From CAZLGM01 sp964623625 (lineage in GTDB: Bacteria; Desulfobacterota; Desulfobulbia; Desulfobulbales; Desulfocapsaceae): a stretch of 64,000 nucleotides of DNA. The position numbers were made by a program, and so were the translations under genes. Of this stretch, positions 9,491 to 19,410 are shown one piece after another; the stretch's first letter is position 1; every line of letters begins with the position of its first letter. The stretch is from contig CAZUUJ010000002.1 of NCBI GenBank assembly GCA_964623625.1, positions 1-64,000 on the forward strand. Direction: 5' to 3'. The notes beneath the pieces are model-generated. The model saw only the letters and a list, made by a program, of their open reading frames with translations, did no database searches and was not told the DNA's origin.

Positions 9491-9530
9491 CCTGAATCCG
9501 TGAGCACTATCGAATGCTCACGGATTCAGG
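9491..9530. repeat. Perfect 16-bp-stem palindrome after the binding-protein gene
   Basis: The arm CCTGAATCCGTGAGCA (9491-9506) and its exact complement (9515-9530) flank an 8-base loop. It begins at the first base after the stop codon. It has no T-tract, so it is not a canonical intrinsic terminator, although it may still stabilise or end the transcript. Its terminal 13-14 bases match the ends of the 245-bp element at 27159-27403. The loop and right arm (CTATCGAATGC then TCACGGATTCAGGA) match that element's right end with a 25-bp interval removed. Confidence 0.85.
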
Positions 9531-9805
9531 AGGTAGTTGAAACAACAAGAAGAAACCCTGTCACTCATCAGCGGTGAAGTGAAGAACGTTCAATATAAAA
9601 TAACATCATGAAAAGAATACGTTATATTCTATCAGTACTTTGTTTTGTTGTTATCCTCCGTGCCGGCTGATGATTCCAACTACAATATTAAGCGTTCGAT
9701 TATGACGCAGTGAACAGGTATTTCCATAAATGACTATTGTATGGATGACAGCCAATCCCGTCGGCGGGCTGATCACCTGGGACAATCCGGTGCTGCGGGA
9801 AATGA
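9531..9805 (+). other. Intergenic region before recB with possible gene remnant
   Basis: No convincing gene is present. An ATG at 9608 begins a short signal-peptide-like frame (MKRIRYILSVLCFVV) that stops after 20 codons. A single-base shift would extend it to about 35 codons before another stop. A separate 33-codon frame begins at 9730. This could be decayed coding DNA left when two genes were inserted between recC and recB, or chance open frames. No obvious promoter was identified. Confidence 0.3.
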
Positions 9806-12800
9806 ATGCCACCATCCATGCGGATTTTTGATTCGGCAGCAGCAGAGCTGCAAAGAGGTATAAATCTCGTTGAGGCCAGCGCCGGTACGGGAAAGACCTA
9901 CGCCATCTCCATGCTGGTTCTGCGCTTCATCACCGAGCAGCAGATTCCCATTGATCGTATTCTGATCGTCACATACACCAAAGCCGCAACTGAAGAACTG
10001 AAAGAGCGTATCCGTTCCCGTATTCGAGAGGCACGGGATATCCTGCTGGAAAGAGTCCAGCCACCGGATGATGATACCCTTGGCCGCTGGGTTGAAGCGA
10101 ATTCCGATAAAAAAGATCTCTTTGTTCGGTTGATCGATCTGGCGCTTCTCGACATCGACTCGGCGGCCATCTACACTATTCATGGATTTTGCCAGAGAAT
10201 GCTGCAGGAGCATTCCCTGGAATCGGGACAGCTGTTCGATGTGGAACTGGTTCCCGATGTCAGCACAACCCGACTTGAGGTTGTCTATGATTTCTGGCGC
10301 AAACAGTTATATCAGCGCCATCCTCGCCATTGCGCCTTGCTGACCAGTCGCTATGATACACCTGAGGCTCTGTTGTCAAGTGTGAACAACAGCTCGCTCG
10401 GTGTAGTACGGGTAGAGCCGGTAACCCCTTCTATTCATGAAGCGGCAGCCGATTTCGACAGGGCTTATGATGACATGGCCCGTTGGTTCCCGGCTCATCG
10501 CGATGACCTGCACGGTCATTTTATCCGCGCTTTTGAAGAAAACAGGTTCAGGCCGGTTTTTGTCGGAAATTTTGAGAGCTGGTGGTCGGATCTAGAAAAT
10601 TATTTTTCAGCAAAGGTAGAAAAACCGCCTGAGGGACTGAAGAGTCTTAATCGATTGAATCTTGCCTCTCAATTGGATGGCAGACGGCTGCGGGGAGAAA
10701 AAAAGAAGCTCGATTTTCTAGCCGACTGGCCCCTGCCCGAAAAAGAGATCACCACTTTGAACAGGGCAATTGGCGGTCTAGTCCTGGCATTCAGAGCCAA
10801 ACTGTTTACTCTGCTGCAGGTAGAGGTCAATAGGAGATTGAGAAACAAGGGAACGATATCGTTTAATGATCTCATTCTCAGATTGGCCGATGCACTTAAA
10901 GGAGAGAACGGGGATCAGTTTGCTGAAATTCTGGCAAAGCGGTATCTGGTCGGTTTGATTGATGAATTTCAGGATACAGATCTGACCCAGTATCACATTC
11001 TCTCAACCATCTTTAGCCCCCAAAACCACTATCTTTATTTGATCGGTGATCCGAAACAGGCCATCTACACCTTCCGTGGGGCCGATATTTTTTCGTATTT
11101 TAAAGCCAGAGAGGCGGCCGATTTCCGGCTGACACTGGACAAGAATTATCGTTCGCATCCCGGTCTGGTTGAAGCAGTCAATACGCTGTTCTCATCACAT
11201 CCCAAACCCTTTCTCTTTGATGAACTGACATATCATCGGGTAGATGGGGCTAGGGATCGATTTCATCTTGAAGACAGGGAGTTGAACCGGTTGTCGACTG
11301 TAGTTTTCTGTCAGCTTGAACCTAATGAGGGGAAAAATCCCAGGTGGAGTTCGGGAAAAGCCACCGATGAGATACTTGGCGCTATCATCCGCGAGATCTC
11401 TGCTCTTCTATCCACCAAAAAGTCTCCTGTGCTCTGTAAAGATGTGGGTAAACGATCTCTTTTGGCAAAGGATATCTGCGTGTTGGTCAGAGATAACAAA
11501 CAGGCGCAGAAGTATCGCAGCGGTTTCGCACAGGCCGGTATCCCGGCTGTTATGACAGGACGGTTGAGCGTATTCGACAGCATGGAATGCTCTCAGATCA
11601 TCCTTCTTATGCAGACCCTCTGCTCTCCCTCCGATGTGCAGCGTTTAAAGAACGTCCTTTCCCTGGACTGGTTCGGCTTCAGAGGTCGGCAACTTTACCG
11701 GCTGTTTCACGATGACTCTCGTTTTGACCAATATATCAACAGGTTTCACTCCTATTCACAGCAATGGCATAATCAGGGGTTCTGGTCGATGTTGAATTCC
11801 CTGCTGAAAAAGGAGAAGGTTTTTGAACATCTGGCCGAACGTACGCTGCCTCAAAGAAGGTTGACTAATATCCTTCACCTGATGGATTTGATTCAATCTG
11901 TCGAAACCAGAGAAGGCTTGGGGCCTGATCAGCTTCTGCTCTGGTTAAAAAATAAACAGGAACGGCAAGCGGGAACGAATGAAACCGAGCTGAGACTTGA
12001 GAGCGATGAACAAGCCGTTCATATCGTCACCATGCACAGTGCCAAAGGATTGGAATATCCGGTTGTCTTTTGTCCGTTCCTCTGGTACCGCTTCAATCGG
12101 TTGAAAAATGAGCGTGAACTGGTCAGCTGCCATACGGACCAGCGGGAACTGGTAGTAGATCTGGGTTCAGCCGATTTTGAAGATCGGAAAGAACGGGCAA
12201 TCAATGAGCAGATGGCCGAAGAGTTGCGACTCTGCTATGTCGCGCTGACTCGGGCCTCCCTTCGCTGTTATGTGATGTGGGCCGATGTTCGGTCATACGG
12301 TCCGGTAGCCGACTCAATGGACTCCTCGCTGGGGTATTTGCTCTTCCCCAATGGTCAGTGTTCGTTTGACGAACAGCAATCCCGGATAACTGAGTTCTGT
12401 AGGCGGACAGAAAGTGAGTATCGGCTCATATTCAAGGATGAAATCAGAGAAATACTATTTGCGCCATCCGAGGAACATCAAGGCCTGTCATTAAGCGCAA
12501 AGCAGCGTTCAGACCGATCTTTGCGTCATGATTACCGTATGTCTAGTTATACAGCTTTGGCTTCGTTGACACTCCACCATCCTGATGAATTACGGATGGC
12601 ACTGATCGAGGATTCTGCTGGGGAAGATGAAGAACGGGTCTTGGAGCTGCCTTCTGGTCCACGGTTTGGCAATGTCATCCACGCTCTTTTGGAAAAAGCA
12701 TCATTTAAGAAGATATCGGCACGAGACGATCTCTCTTCCCAGATCAAATATGAGTGCGATCGATACGGTGTTGTGGTTGATTATCAAGATGTGGCCAAGC

Positions 12801-13369
12801 TTCTTCACCGTATTGTCACCACGCCCCTTTTTGATCCTCATTTCGAACAGACAGAGGTTGAAGGGCCGCTCCTTGCCGGTCTTGATGAAGACAGTCTGCT
12901 CAAAGAGATGGGATTTTATTTCAGGCTGTCGAAAACCGGGACATCGCGGATCAATGAGATACTGGGTGATGAGTCATTTTATTCGCCGCTCTCCCATCGG
13001 ACAATGGAAGGCTACCTGACCGGTTATATTGATCTGATCTTTCGTTTTCAGAACCGTTTCTTCATTCTGGATTACAAGACCAACTGGCTGGGAGATCTGT
13101 ATAAAGATTATGGTCATGGACAGATGTCCGACTGCATACGTTCCCACAACTATGGACTCCAATACTGGATATACACTCTGGTCCTGCATCGCTACTTGTC
13201 CAGATGGCATCCGGGCTATCTTTTTGAACGTCATTTTGGTGGAGTTTTTTATCTGTTTGTCCGTGGTATGAATCGGGAACGGGGAGCTAACGGTATCTTT
13301 TACACAAGACCGGACCCTGATGTTTTGCATCGGCTGGGTGAATGTATCGGTGGTATATCTCATGCGTGA
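9806..13369 (+). CDS. recB: Exodeoxyribonuclease V subunit beta (RecB)
   Basis: The product is a 1187-residue UvrD/REP-family helicase with a C-terminal nuclease domain. Visible motifs are Walker A ASAGTGKT (K30), motif II VGLIDEFQDTD, motif III IGDPKQAIYTFRGAD, TMHSAKGLEYPVVF (motif V) and RLCYVALTRA (motif VI). The PD-(D/E)xK nuclease signature (GYIDLIF, then ILDYKTNWL) lies near residue 1075, with the conserved Asp and Lys present. RecB is the slow 3'-5' helicase and the only nuclease of RecBCD. The length matches the family (E. coli 1180). The start could also be ATG 9818. The stop overlaps the recD start, so the two are translationally coupled. Confidence 0.96.
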   Translation: MPPSMRIFDSAAAELQRGINLVEASAGTGKTYAISMLVLRFITEQQIPIDRILIVTYTKAATEELKERIRSRIREARDILLERVQPPDDDTLGRWVEANSDKKDLFVRLIDLALLDIDSAAIYTIHGFCQRMLQEHSLESGQLFDVELVPDVSTTRLEVVYDFWRKQLYQRHPRHCALLTSRYDTPEALLSSVNNSSLGVVRVEPVTPSIHEAAADFDRAYDDMARWFPAHRDDLHGHFIRAFEENRFRPVFVGNFESWWSDLENYFSAKVEKPPEGLKSLNRLNLASQLDGRRLRGEKKKLDFLADWPLPEKEITTLNRAIGGLVLAFRAKLFTLLQVEVNRRLRNKGTISFNDLILRLADALKGENGDQFAEILAKRYLVGLIDEFQDTDLTQYHILSTIFSPQNHYLYLIGDPKQAIYTFRGADIFSYFKAREAADFRLTLDKNYRSHPGLVEAVNTLFSSHPKPFLFDELTYHRVDGARDRFHLEDRELNRLSTVVFCQLEPNEGKNPRWSSGKATDEILGAIIREISALLSTKKSPVLCKDVGKRSLLAKDICVLVRDNKQAQKYRSGFAQAGIPAVMTGRLSVFDSMECSQIILLMQTLCSPSDVQRLKNVLSLDWFGFRGRQLYRLFHDDSRFDQYINRFHSYSQQWHNQGFWSMLNSLLKKEKVFEHLAERTLPQRRLTNILHLMDLIQSVETREGLGPDQLLLWLKNKQERQAGTNETELRLESDEQAVHIVTMHSAKGLEYPVVFCPFLWYRFNRLKNERELVSCHTDQRELVVDLGSADFEDRKERAINEQMAEELRLCYVALTRASLRCYVMWADVRSYGPVADSMDSSLGYLLFPNGQCSFDEQQSRITEFCRRTESEYRLIFKDEIREILFAPSEEHQGLSLSAKQRSDRSLRHDYRMSSYTALASLTLHHPDELRMALIEDSAGEDEERVLELPSGPRFGNVIHALLEKASFKKISARDDLSSQIKYECDRYGVVVDYQDVAKLLHRIVTTPLFDPHFEQTEVEGPLLAGLDEDSLLKEMGFYFRLSKTGTSRINEILGDESFYSPLSHRTMEGYLTGYIDLIFRFQNRFFILDYKTNWLGDLYKDYGHGQMSDCIRSHNYGLQYWIYTLVLHRYLSRWHPGYLFERHFGGVFYLFVRGMNRERGANGIFYTRPDPDVLHRLGECIGGISHA

Positions 13370-14996
13370 ACACGTCTACAGCCTTCTTGATCTTCATTTT
13401 GGAAAATTTCTGGCCGGGCGCAGCGGACTAGAGGATAGTGAAGCGGAAACCTTTCGGATACTTATCCAGGAGTTGTCGGCAGCTCTGGCCGCCGGCCACA
13501 GCTGTCTGGTGGTCAATAATGACGAAGCTGAACTGCTTGTCCGTTCCCATCTTGTTTCAACGACAGGGAGGACTCCCCTTATTCTCATCGATGACAACCT
13601 TTATATCCATCGATATTTTCAGTACGAACAGAGACTTGCCGAGCGGTTGAGCGAGATGAGCGATACTGTTGGTTCATTTCAGCACGATTTGCTGCTCGAC
13701 GCGCTTTTCGGGCACTGCGTTGGAGATAAAAGAGACAGGCAGAGAGAGGCTGCCAAAGCCGCTCTGGAGAGGAAATTATCCATTATTTCCGGTGGTCCAG
13801 GTACCGGTAAAACCAGCACGGTCCTGAAAATAATCCTGCTTCTTTTTCAAGTACTCGGTGAAGAACTGTCAGTCGGGCTTGCCGCTCCAACAGGCAAAGC
13901 AGCAGCACGCCTATCCCAGGCACTCAAGGCTGGGAAGGCCGCTCTTGATCCAGATGGACAGATTTTACCTGATTCGCTCGGAGCGATGACCCTCCATCGA
14001 ATGCTCGGTGTGAAAAGATACTCGCCATCTTTTTCTCATCATCGGGAGAATCCGTTACCGTATGACGTGGTTATCGTTGATGAGGCCTCAATGGTTGATC
14101 TTGCCATGATGGCCAAACTGGTCGACGGCTTGAGGCCGGAATCCAGATTGATCCTGCTCGGTGATAAGGATCAACTGACATCGGTCGAAGCCGGGTCGGT
14201 ACTTGGTGATCTTATTGATGGATTGCCCGGTAACACTACAATACTGACCAAGAGCTATCGGTTCAAGGGAGGGATTAGCCGGCTGGCCCGATCGATTAAC
14301 AGCGGGTCGGTTGACGAAAGTTGGTCAATACTACGTTCCGGTGACTTCGCCGATGTGTCGATATATGATGCTGCTACAGTAGAAACCATCGGCAGCCGTT
14401 ATGTAGAGTACATGGAACATGCGGCTCTGTCGGGAGGGAATGTTGATATCAAGTTATTGTTTCAGCAGTTGAATCGGTTTCAGATCCTCTGCGCTGTACG
14501 GGAGGGCCGATTCGGTGTGGCAGCGCTTAACCGAGCAGTAGAGCGATATCTGGCAGGCAGCGGATTTGACACCACAAGTTCAGAATTTTATCCAGGCAGG
14601 CCGGTACTGATCATCCGGAATGACTATGGCCTCAACCTGTTCAACGGAGATATCGGCCTCTGTGCCTATGATCGGGAAGGGCATATCAAAGTCTGGTTCG
14701 AACAGCATGACACGACTCTTTCCTCCTTTCTTCCCCAGCGGCTGCCCCAATGCGAAACCTCGTTTGCACTGTCCATACATAAGAGCCAGGGTTCAGAGTT
14801 TGATGAAGTCCTTGTTGTCCTGCCGGAAAACGACAGTCGAATATTGTCACGAGAGTTGGTGTATACTGCAATAACTAGAGCAAAGAGACAGGTAGAGCTG
14901 CTGGCCTCAAAGGAGATTCTTACTTTGGCAATACAGCGGCGGGTTAAACGGAGCAGTGGTCTTGGAAATATGTTGGTAAAGAGCAATACAGTTTGA
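13362..14996 (+). CDS. recD: Exodeoxyribonuclease V subunit alpha (RecD)
   Basis: The product is a 544-residue SF1B helicase, the 5'-3' motor of RecBCD. It shows Walker A GGPGTGKTS, the VVIVDEASMVD motif (Walker B), LLGDKDQLTSVEAGSVLGD, and the C-terminal KSQGSEFDEV and VYTAITRAKRQ motifs. I chose ATG 13362, which overlaps the recB stop (ATGCGTGA), over the longer frame starting at 13320; overlap of this type is typical of coupled recB-recD. The N-terminal domain (about 1-110) that contacts RecC is present. All three RecBCD subunits are therefore intact in this window. Confidence 0.95.
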   Translation: MREHVYSLLDLHFGKFLAGRSGLEDSEAETFRILIQELSAALAAGHSCLVVNNDEAELLVRSHLVSTTGRTPLILIDDNLYIHRYFQYEQRLAERLSEMSDTVGSFQHDLLLDALFGHCVGDKRDRQREAAKAALERKLSIISGGPGTGKTSTVLKIILLLFQVLGEELSVGLAAPTGKAAARLSQALKAGKAALDPDGQILPDSLGAMTLHRMLGVKRYSPSFSHHRENPLPYDVVIVDEASMVDLAMMAKLVDGLRPESRLILLGDKDQLTSVEAGSVLGDLIDGLPGNTTILTKSYRFKGGISRLARSINSGSVDESWSILRSGDFADVSIYDAATVETIGSRYVEYMEHAALSGGNVDIKLLFQQLNRFQILCAVREGRFGVAALNRAVERYLAGSGFDTTSSEFYPGRPVLIIRNDYGLNLFNGDIGLCAYDREGHIKVWFEQHDTTLSSFLPQRLPQCETSFALSIHKSQGSEFDEVLVVLPENDSRILSRELVYTAITRAKRQVELLASKEILTLAIQRRVKRSSGLGNMLVKSNTV

Positions 14997-15127
14997 AGGT
15001 AAGCAAGACTCCTAAAACCTGGAGCCCCCGTGATCACTTACAGTTTCAAGGCACCTAGACCAACCGTTTACAAACTTTATGATTGGTTACCTATGAAGGG
15101 TACCTCTTGCATGGTTCTGTAAAAAAT

Positions 15128-16066
15128 ATGATACCGAAAACGAACATCTATAAAGATATACTGCGGGTCTGTTTCAGCCTGGTTCTTCTTTTCTGGTTGC
15201 TGTCCAAAGCCGATCTGGGTGTGGTTGCCGGAACCTTTCTACAGTTGTCTCTTCTGAATTGGGTGCTGGGAATCCTGTTCTTTACCACTCTTTGTACAAT
15301 GGCTGCCAGCCGCTGGTTCATCATTTCACATTCCCTTGGTTTTTCCGGCACCTGGTTTACCTATGTCGGTTACTATTTCATCGGTCAGTTCTTCAATCTT
15401 TTTTTGCCGACCAGTATCGGCGGCGATGTGTTTAAAATCCATTATATTTCACGAGGTGAAGCAAAGAAGAGAAAACTGGTCGGCGCCTATGGTGTCATGG
15501 CCGACAGGTTCTTCGGCCTTGCCGCCTTGCTGCTGATGGGCGGTATGAGTGTGTTTGCCGGTCCTCCGGATATAGTACCAGAACGGTTTGCATGGGTCCT
15601 TTATCTCGCAGCTCTGGGAATAACGCTTCTTTTTGTCTTTATGCCGATCGGTCATACTCTGGTTTTGAGAGTTTGGCCGCAGTTCGGTGAAAAAATGGCG
15701 GTTCTTTTGAAAATATGGAAAGACCCCAAAATCTTTATCCAGATCCTCGGTCTCTCTTTCATACTCAACAGCATCCTCGTTTACATATTAATTATGTTGG
15801 CTGACGGCTTTGGGCTTGATCTTCATCCCACCTTCTATTTTGCTATTTTCCCCCTGACTGCCGCAGTGACGATCCTACCGGTAAGCTTTAACGGCATCGG
15901 TCTTCGGGAGGGTGCCTTTATCTATTTCTTATCGCTTCAGAATGTCAGTCTAAATCTCGCTTTGACATTGAGTCTCTGTCTGTTCGCCATTCAGTGCAGC
16001 GGCGGAATTGTCGGTGGCATAGGATACGTGATGGGATTACATAAGAAGCGGATCGACTCACACTGA
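15128..16066 (+). CDS. Flippase-like integral membrane protein (LPG_synthase_TM family)
   Basis: The protein has about eight hydrophobic helices and the family segments FNLFLPTSIGGDVFK (near residue 93) and PVSFNGIGLREGAF (near residue 254). These define the lysylphosphatidylglycerol synthase TM / flippase-like family (PF03706). Members occur in aminoacyl-lipid synthases and next to glycosyltransferase genes, where they are thought to move or modify polyprenyl- or lipid-linked substrates. A longer frame begins at TTG 15083. I prefer ATG 15128 (MIPKTNIYKD, 312 residues), but neither start has a clear ribosome binding site. It is the first envelope gene after recD. Confidence 0.78.
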   Translation: MIPKTNIYKDILRVCFSLVLLFWLLSKADLGVVAGTFLQLSLLNWVLGILFFTTLCTMAASRWFIISHSLGFSGTWFTYVGYYFIGQFFNLFLPTSIGGDVFKIHYISRGEAKKRKLVGAYGVMADRFFGLAALLLMGGMSVFAGPPDIVPERFAWVLYLAALGITLLFVFMPIGHTLVLRVWPQFGEKMAVLLKIWKDPKIFIQILGLSFILNSILVYILIMLADGFGLDLHPTFYFAIFPLTAAVTILPVSFNGIGLREGAFIYFLSLQNVSLNLALTLSLCLFAIQCSGGIVGGIGYVMGLHKKRIDSH

Positions 16067-16368
16067 CAGTGGACAGAACCGACTTCATTATAACGCAGCG
16101 GTTTTACCACAAGCTGTAAAACCCGCCTGCTACACCGGCGGATAACGCTGTTCATTAAAACATAAATGCTTCGCATTTGTTCCCCGGCTACGCCGGGAAT
16201 CAAAGCCTCGTTATACGCGTGGTTGTTTACTGATGGAAAAACAGTGAGTGAGTCGACACAGTTCGAATTGAGATAATCTCTGCTGCTTTTGTCTCGACAA
16301 TAACCGGTCTATTCGGTTAACCTGCCAGTTAATTTTCCCTGTTTGTTCGATTGTAGGAAAGGAAGACT
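16067..16368. repeat. Intergenic region with clustered hairpins
   Basis: This 302-bp gene-free stretch contains three consecutive stem-loops. They are GCGGTTTTAC/GTAAAACCCGC (16098-16126, one bulge), AAATGC/GCATTT (16064 + 100 = 16164-16178) and CCCGGC/GCCGGG (16183-16197). All lie within an outer TATAACG (16089-16095) and CGTTATA (16209-16215) inverted pair. A GATAACGC copy (16141-16148) lies inside. The arrangement could be a transcription terminator region, a REP-like element or a folded recombination site. A ribosome binding site (GGAAAGGAAG) for the next gene lies at its right end. Confidence 0.5.
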
Positions 16369-17730
16369 ATGTCTCTTCATTTCAAAGCATCGAAGTATCT
16401 GCTTCCGTATCGAATTCTTAAATTCATGCAGGAGTGGAACACTCTTCAGTACGCACCTCCGGAGCAGATTGCCCGCTACCAGATTCGTAAAATACGTCGC
16501 ATCCTTTCACACTGTATTCAATATGTGCCCTATTATCGGGAGCTGTTTCGACGTCACTCCATCGAACCGGAAGATATTGGTACACTCGATGATATCCGGG
16601 CGATCCCGGTTCTTTCCAAGGCGATTCTCAGGGAGCAGCAGCAGCGGATGGTTTCGGAAAAGGGCTTCAGGTTCTTACGGGAACAGCTGCTGACAAGCGG
16701 TACCACAGGAGAAAAGATCAGCATCTGGGTGAATCCTGCGGCAAGAGCCCAGGAATTTGTGCGCTATTGGCTTTTTTTCAGGAGGGGTGGCTATCGTATC
16801 GGCAAGCCGTTTGGCGAGTTTTCAAGCGACTTTTTTATTGATCAACAGAATCCCCTGCAGGTTCTGTATCATAAAAACAAAGTCACCAATCAGCTGCTGC
16901 TCAACACCTCCTATCTTTGCAGGGAGAATGTGATACGATACCTGGATATCATGAGGGAAAACGGCGTGCAGTTTATCAAGTCAAGACCGTCATCATTGTA
17001 CATCTTTTCTCAATATATTCAGGAACGGGGAGCGGACGATCTTGGCATTAAGTGTATCTTTACCATCGGAGAGACCCTGTATCCGCATCAACGAGAGTGT
17101 ATTGAGCAGACCTTCGGTTGCAGGATACTCAATTTTTACGGGCATATGGAGCGGGTAGTTGCCATGTCTGAATGTATTTACGGCAAAATGCATGTGGATG
17201 AGGGGTACGGACTCGTTGAGTTCGCTCAAATGCCGGACAACGATTCCGAACAACAAGACGGAACACGATCTCGACTGATCGGAACCACCATGCATAACTC
17301 CTGCATGCCATTCATCCGCTACGATACCGGTGACATCGTTGAACCGGAAAAAGAACAGCTGACATGTCCGTGTGGCAACACATCACGCGTTGTTAAACAG
17401 GTCTTTGGCCGTATGGAGGACGTCATCACCAGTCAGGACGGTAAAACCTACCCAGCACTTTTTCTGATTTTTAATATGATCGACAGCATCAGGATGGGAC
17501 AGATTATCCAGGATGATCTCCAACGTTTTCGTATCAATATTTACCCAGATAGTTACGGGTTCGGGCAATCCCAGCGTCGGGAGTTGTTGATCCATCTTAG
17601 GAAATATCTGGGTAAAAATACTCAAATCGATTTGAAAATTGTCGATGTCGATGGTTTTGAATATTCCGAATCGGGTAAGTTTCGATCGGTTTTATCATCG
17701 GTGAACAGCCCCTGGCTGTCAACAGATTGA
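16369..17730 (+). CDS. PaaK-like AMP-forming CoA ligase / adenylate-forming enzyme
   Basis: The 453-residue product belongs to the phenylacetate-CoA ligase / coenzyme F390 synthetase (PaaK/CapK) branch of adenylate-forming enzymes. It has the P-loop TSGTTGEKI near residue 109, the NFYGHMERV block (family position of Y-G-x-T/S-E) and the YDTGDIV motif near residue 321. Such proteins activate a carboxylate with ATP. CapK-type members are common in polysaccharide clusters. The motif residues after YG (HMER) differ from the usual pattern, so substrate use may differ. A GGAAAGGAAG ribosome binding site precedes ATG 16369. The substrate is unknown. Confidence 0.82.
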   Translation: MSLHFKASKYLLPYRILKFMQEWNTLQYAPPEQIARYQIRKIRRILSHCIQYVPYYRELFRRHSIEPEDIGTLDDIRAIPVLSKAILREQQQRMVSEKGFRFLREQLLTSGTTGEKISIWVNPAARAQEFVRYWLFFRRGGYRIGKPFGEFSSDFFIDQQNPLQVLYHKNKVTNQLLLNTSYLCRENVIRYLDIMRENGVQFIKSRPSSLYIFSQYIQERGADDLGIKCIFTIGETLYPHQRECIEQTFGCRILNFYGHMERVVAMSECIYGKMHVDEGYGLVEFAQMPDNDSEQQDGTRSRLIGTTMHNSCMPFIRYDTGDIVEPEKEQLTCPCGNTSRVVKQVFGRMEDVITSQDGKTYPALFLIFNMIDSIRMGQIIQDDLQRFRINIYPDSYGFGQSQRRELLIHLRKYLGKNTQIDLKIVDVDGFEYSESGKFRSVLSSVNSPWLSTD

Positions 17731-17946
17731 AACTATGACGGAAGTTATTGTTTTTTTGATGAATATGTCTTGAGAATGTGTGTTATCTCTGTTCGCGGTC
17801 TCAGGCAGACAAGCTCACGAAGAGCATGAATTACTATTATTCATGGATGTTTGAGGAGTTATTTATATCAAGTGCAGTTACAATAGAATGGCGTAAACAA
17901 ATTTCGTTCCTGGCAGTTTGTAATCTTCAGCTAGAAGGAGGGAGTA

Positions 17947-19335
17947 ATGAATGTCTTACTAGTGCAACATGCGAGCAATAATGGGTTGACATCCTTTCCG
18001 ATCGGGTTGGGCTGTGTGGCGTCCGCTCTCATCGAGGGTGGTCATCAGGTCGATTTTATTGATCTGGGTCTTGAGAGCGAACCGGTTGAAGCCCTGGGAC
18101 AACGGATTGAGGAATTCGGCGCCCAGGCTTTGGGATTTACCTTCTGGACTACCAACTATTCGGAATATCAGCAGATCATCAACGATTGTCCAGCTGCTCA
18201 GAAAATTCCTAAAGTTGCCGGAGGACCCCATGCCTGCGCGGTTGCTGAACAGATCCTGAGGGATGGCCAGACGGATGTGATATGCTTGTGCGAAGGAGAA
18301 TTGAACGCTGTCCAGCTATTTTCGGCCCTTGAGAATAAGGATGATTTGCGAAACGTGAAGGGTATCGCTTTTCTCGACAATAACGAGTTCGTTCAGACAG
18401 AAGATGCAGGGATTATTGAAAATCTCGATGAATATCCGTCTCCACCCTATGAGATGATGAACATCAACTCCTATTTCGGCCGACTGAAAGGACGACCATC
18501 TGTTGAGATGATGGTCTCCAGAGGTTGTCCGTTTAACTGCGCCTTCTGTTATCGGGGACCCAGTTCCGGAACGTATATGCGCCGCATGAGCACCGACCGG
18601 GTAATGGAAGAGATAAGAGTGTTGCAACAGAAGTATGGATTCGCCTCTTTTTTCTTTGTCGACGACACGTTTACCTTGGACCGCAAATGGGCCGTTGAGC
18701 TGTGCAACAAGATTATTGATTCAGGTCTGGATATTGCCTGGGCCTGCCAGACCCGGGTCGACACTGTCGATCGTGAACTGCTGGCCTTAATGAAAAAATC
18801 CGGTTGCGTCTGTCTCCATTTCGGTGTGGAATCAGGCAACCAGGAAATCATGGATAAGCTGATAAAGAAAATCACCAAAGATCAGGTTCGGACCGCCCAT
18901 AAAGAGTGCCAGCGCATTCGACTGTCAACGATCACCTATTTTCTGCTTGGAACTCCCTGGGAGACCGAAGAGACAGTACGCGAGACCATCGATTTTGCCA
19001 AGGAGCTCAAACCGACTATATCCCTGTTCTTTGCAGCGACACCCTATCCGGGATGTCCCATGCGGGAGGATTATATTAACAATGGTATGCCGGTACCGGA
19101 AAGCTGCGATGAGTATGGTCGGTTCTGGATCGAGGACGCCCCTAAAGGAAGTGAGGAGATGGTTAAACGAGCAGGTAATCTGGATACCTACCAGCACTGT
19201 CTGGAGGCCACCAGGGAGATTGTCCGGGATCAGGTACGGGATATTGGTTCATATCCACGGTTGATAACTGAATTTGTTGACCAGTACGGATGGGGAGATT
19301 TTATTAAAAATGCCATGGCCAGACTTAAGGTATAG
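17947..19335 (+). CDS. B12-binding radical SAM protein
   Basis: The 462-residue protein has an N-terminal cobalamin-binding-like Rossmann domain (about 1-130, with the GLGCVASALIEGGHQV opening). A radical SAM core follows, with the 4Fe-4S motif CPFNCAFC (C194, C198, C201) and the downstream FGVESGNQEIM segment. B12-dependent radical SAM enzymes methylate or rearrange unactivated carbons in lipids, antibiotics and cofactors. A strong AAGGAGGGAG ribosome binding site precedes ATG 17947. The stop is followed by a long hairpin shared with the convergent gene. The substrate is unknown; neighbours suggest a cell-envelope lipid or glycan. Confidence 0.88.
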   Translation: MNVLLVQHASNNGLTSFPIGLGCVASALIEGGHQVDFIDLGLESEPVEALGQRIEEFGAQALGFTFWTTNYSEYQQIINDCPAAQKIPKVAGGPHACAVAEQILRDGQTDVICLCEGELNAVQLFSALENKDDLRNVKGIAFLDNNEFVQTEDAGIIENLDEYPSPPYEMMNINSYFGRLKGRPSVEMMVSRGCPFNCAFCYRGPSSGTYMRRMSTDRVMEEIRVLQQKYGFASFFFVDDTFTLDRKWAVELCNKIIDSGLDIAWACQTRVDTVDRELLALMKKSGCVCLHFGVESGNQEIMDKLIKKITKDQVRTAHKECQRIRLSTITYFLLGTPWETEETVRETIDFAKELKPTISLFFAATPYPGCPMREDYINNGMPVPESCDEYGRFWIEDAPKGSEEMVKRAGNLDTYQHCLEATREIVRDQVRDIGSYPRLITEFVDQYGWGDFIKNAMARLKV

Positions 19336-19361
19336 GCAGCTTCTTTCGTAATGCGAGTCAC

Positions 19362-19395
19362 GACCACGGATGCTGATCTATCAGTATTCGTGGTC
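19362..19395. terminator. Bidirectional terminator between convergent genes
   Basis: A 16-bp stem (GACCACGGATGCTGAT with ATCAGTATTCGTGGTC, two G-U pairs) with a 2-base gap forms in the 75-bp space between the radical SAM gene and the convergent FAD-enzyme gene. The sequence after it is AT-rich (AATTAATAAT). Confidence 0.75.
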
Positions 19396-19410
19396 AATTA
19401 ATAATCCTGG

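Noticed and set aside
9608..9667. 20-codon signal-peptide-like frame as a real small gene
   Set aside because: It lacks a ribosome binding site and stops after the hydrophobic core. It was kept only as a possible remnant.
16089..16215. Integron attC site
   Set aside because: The outer TATAACG/CGTTATA pair looks attC-like, but the inner L-type boxes do not pair, the right end does not fit GTTRRRY, and no integrase or cassette array is nearby.
17778..17981. 67-codon frame before the radical SAM gene
   Set aside because: It overlaps the strong ribosome binding site and start of the radical SAM gene in another frame and has no protein-like pattern.
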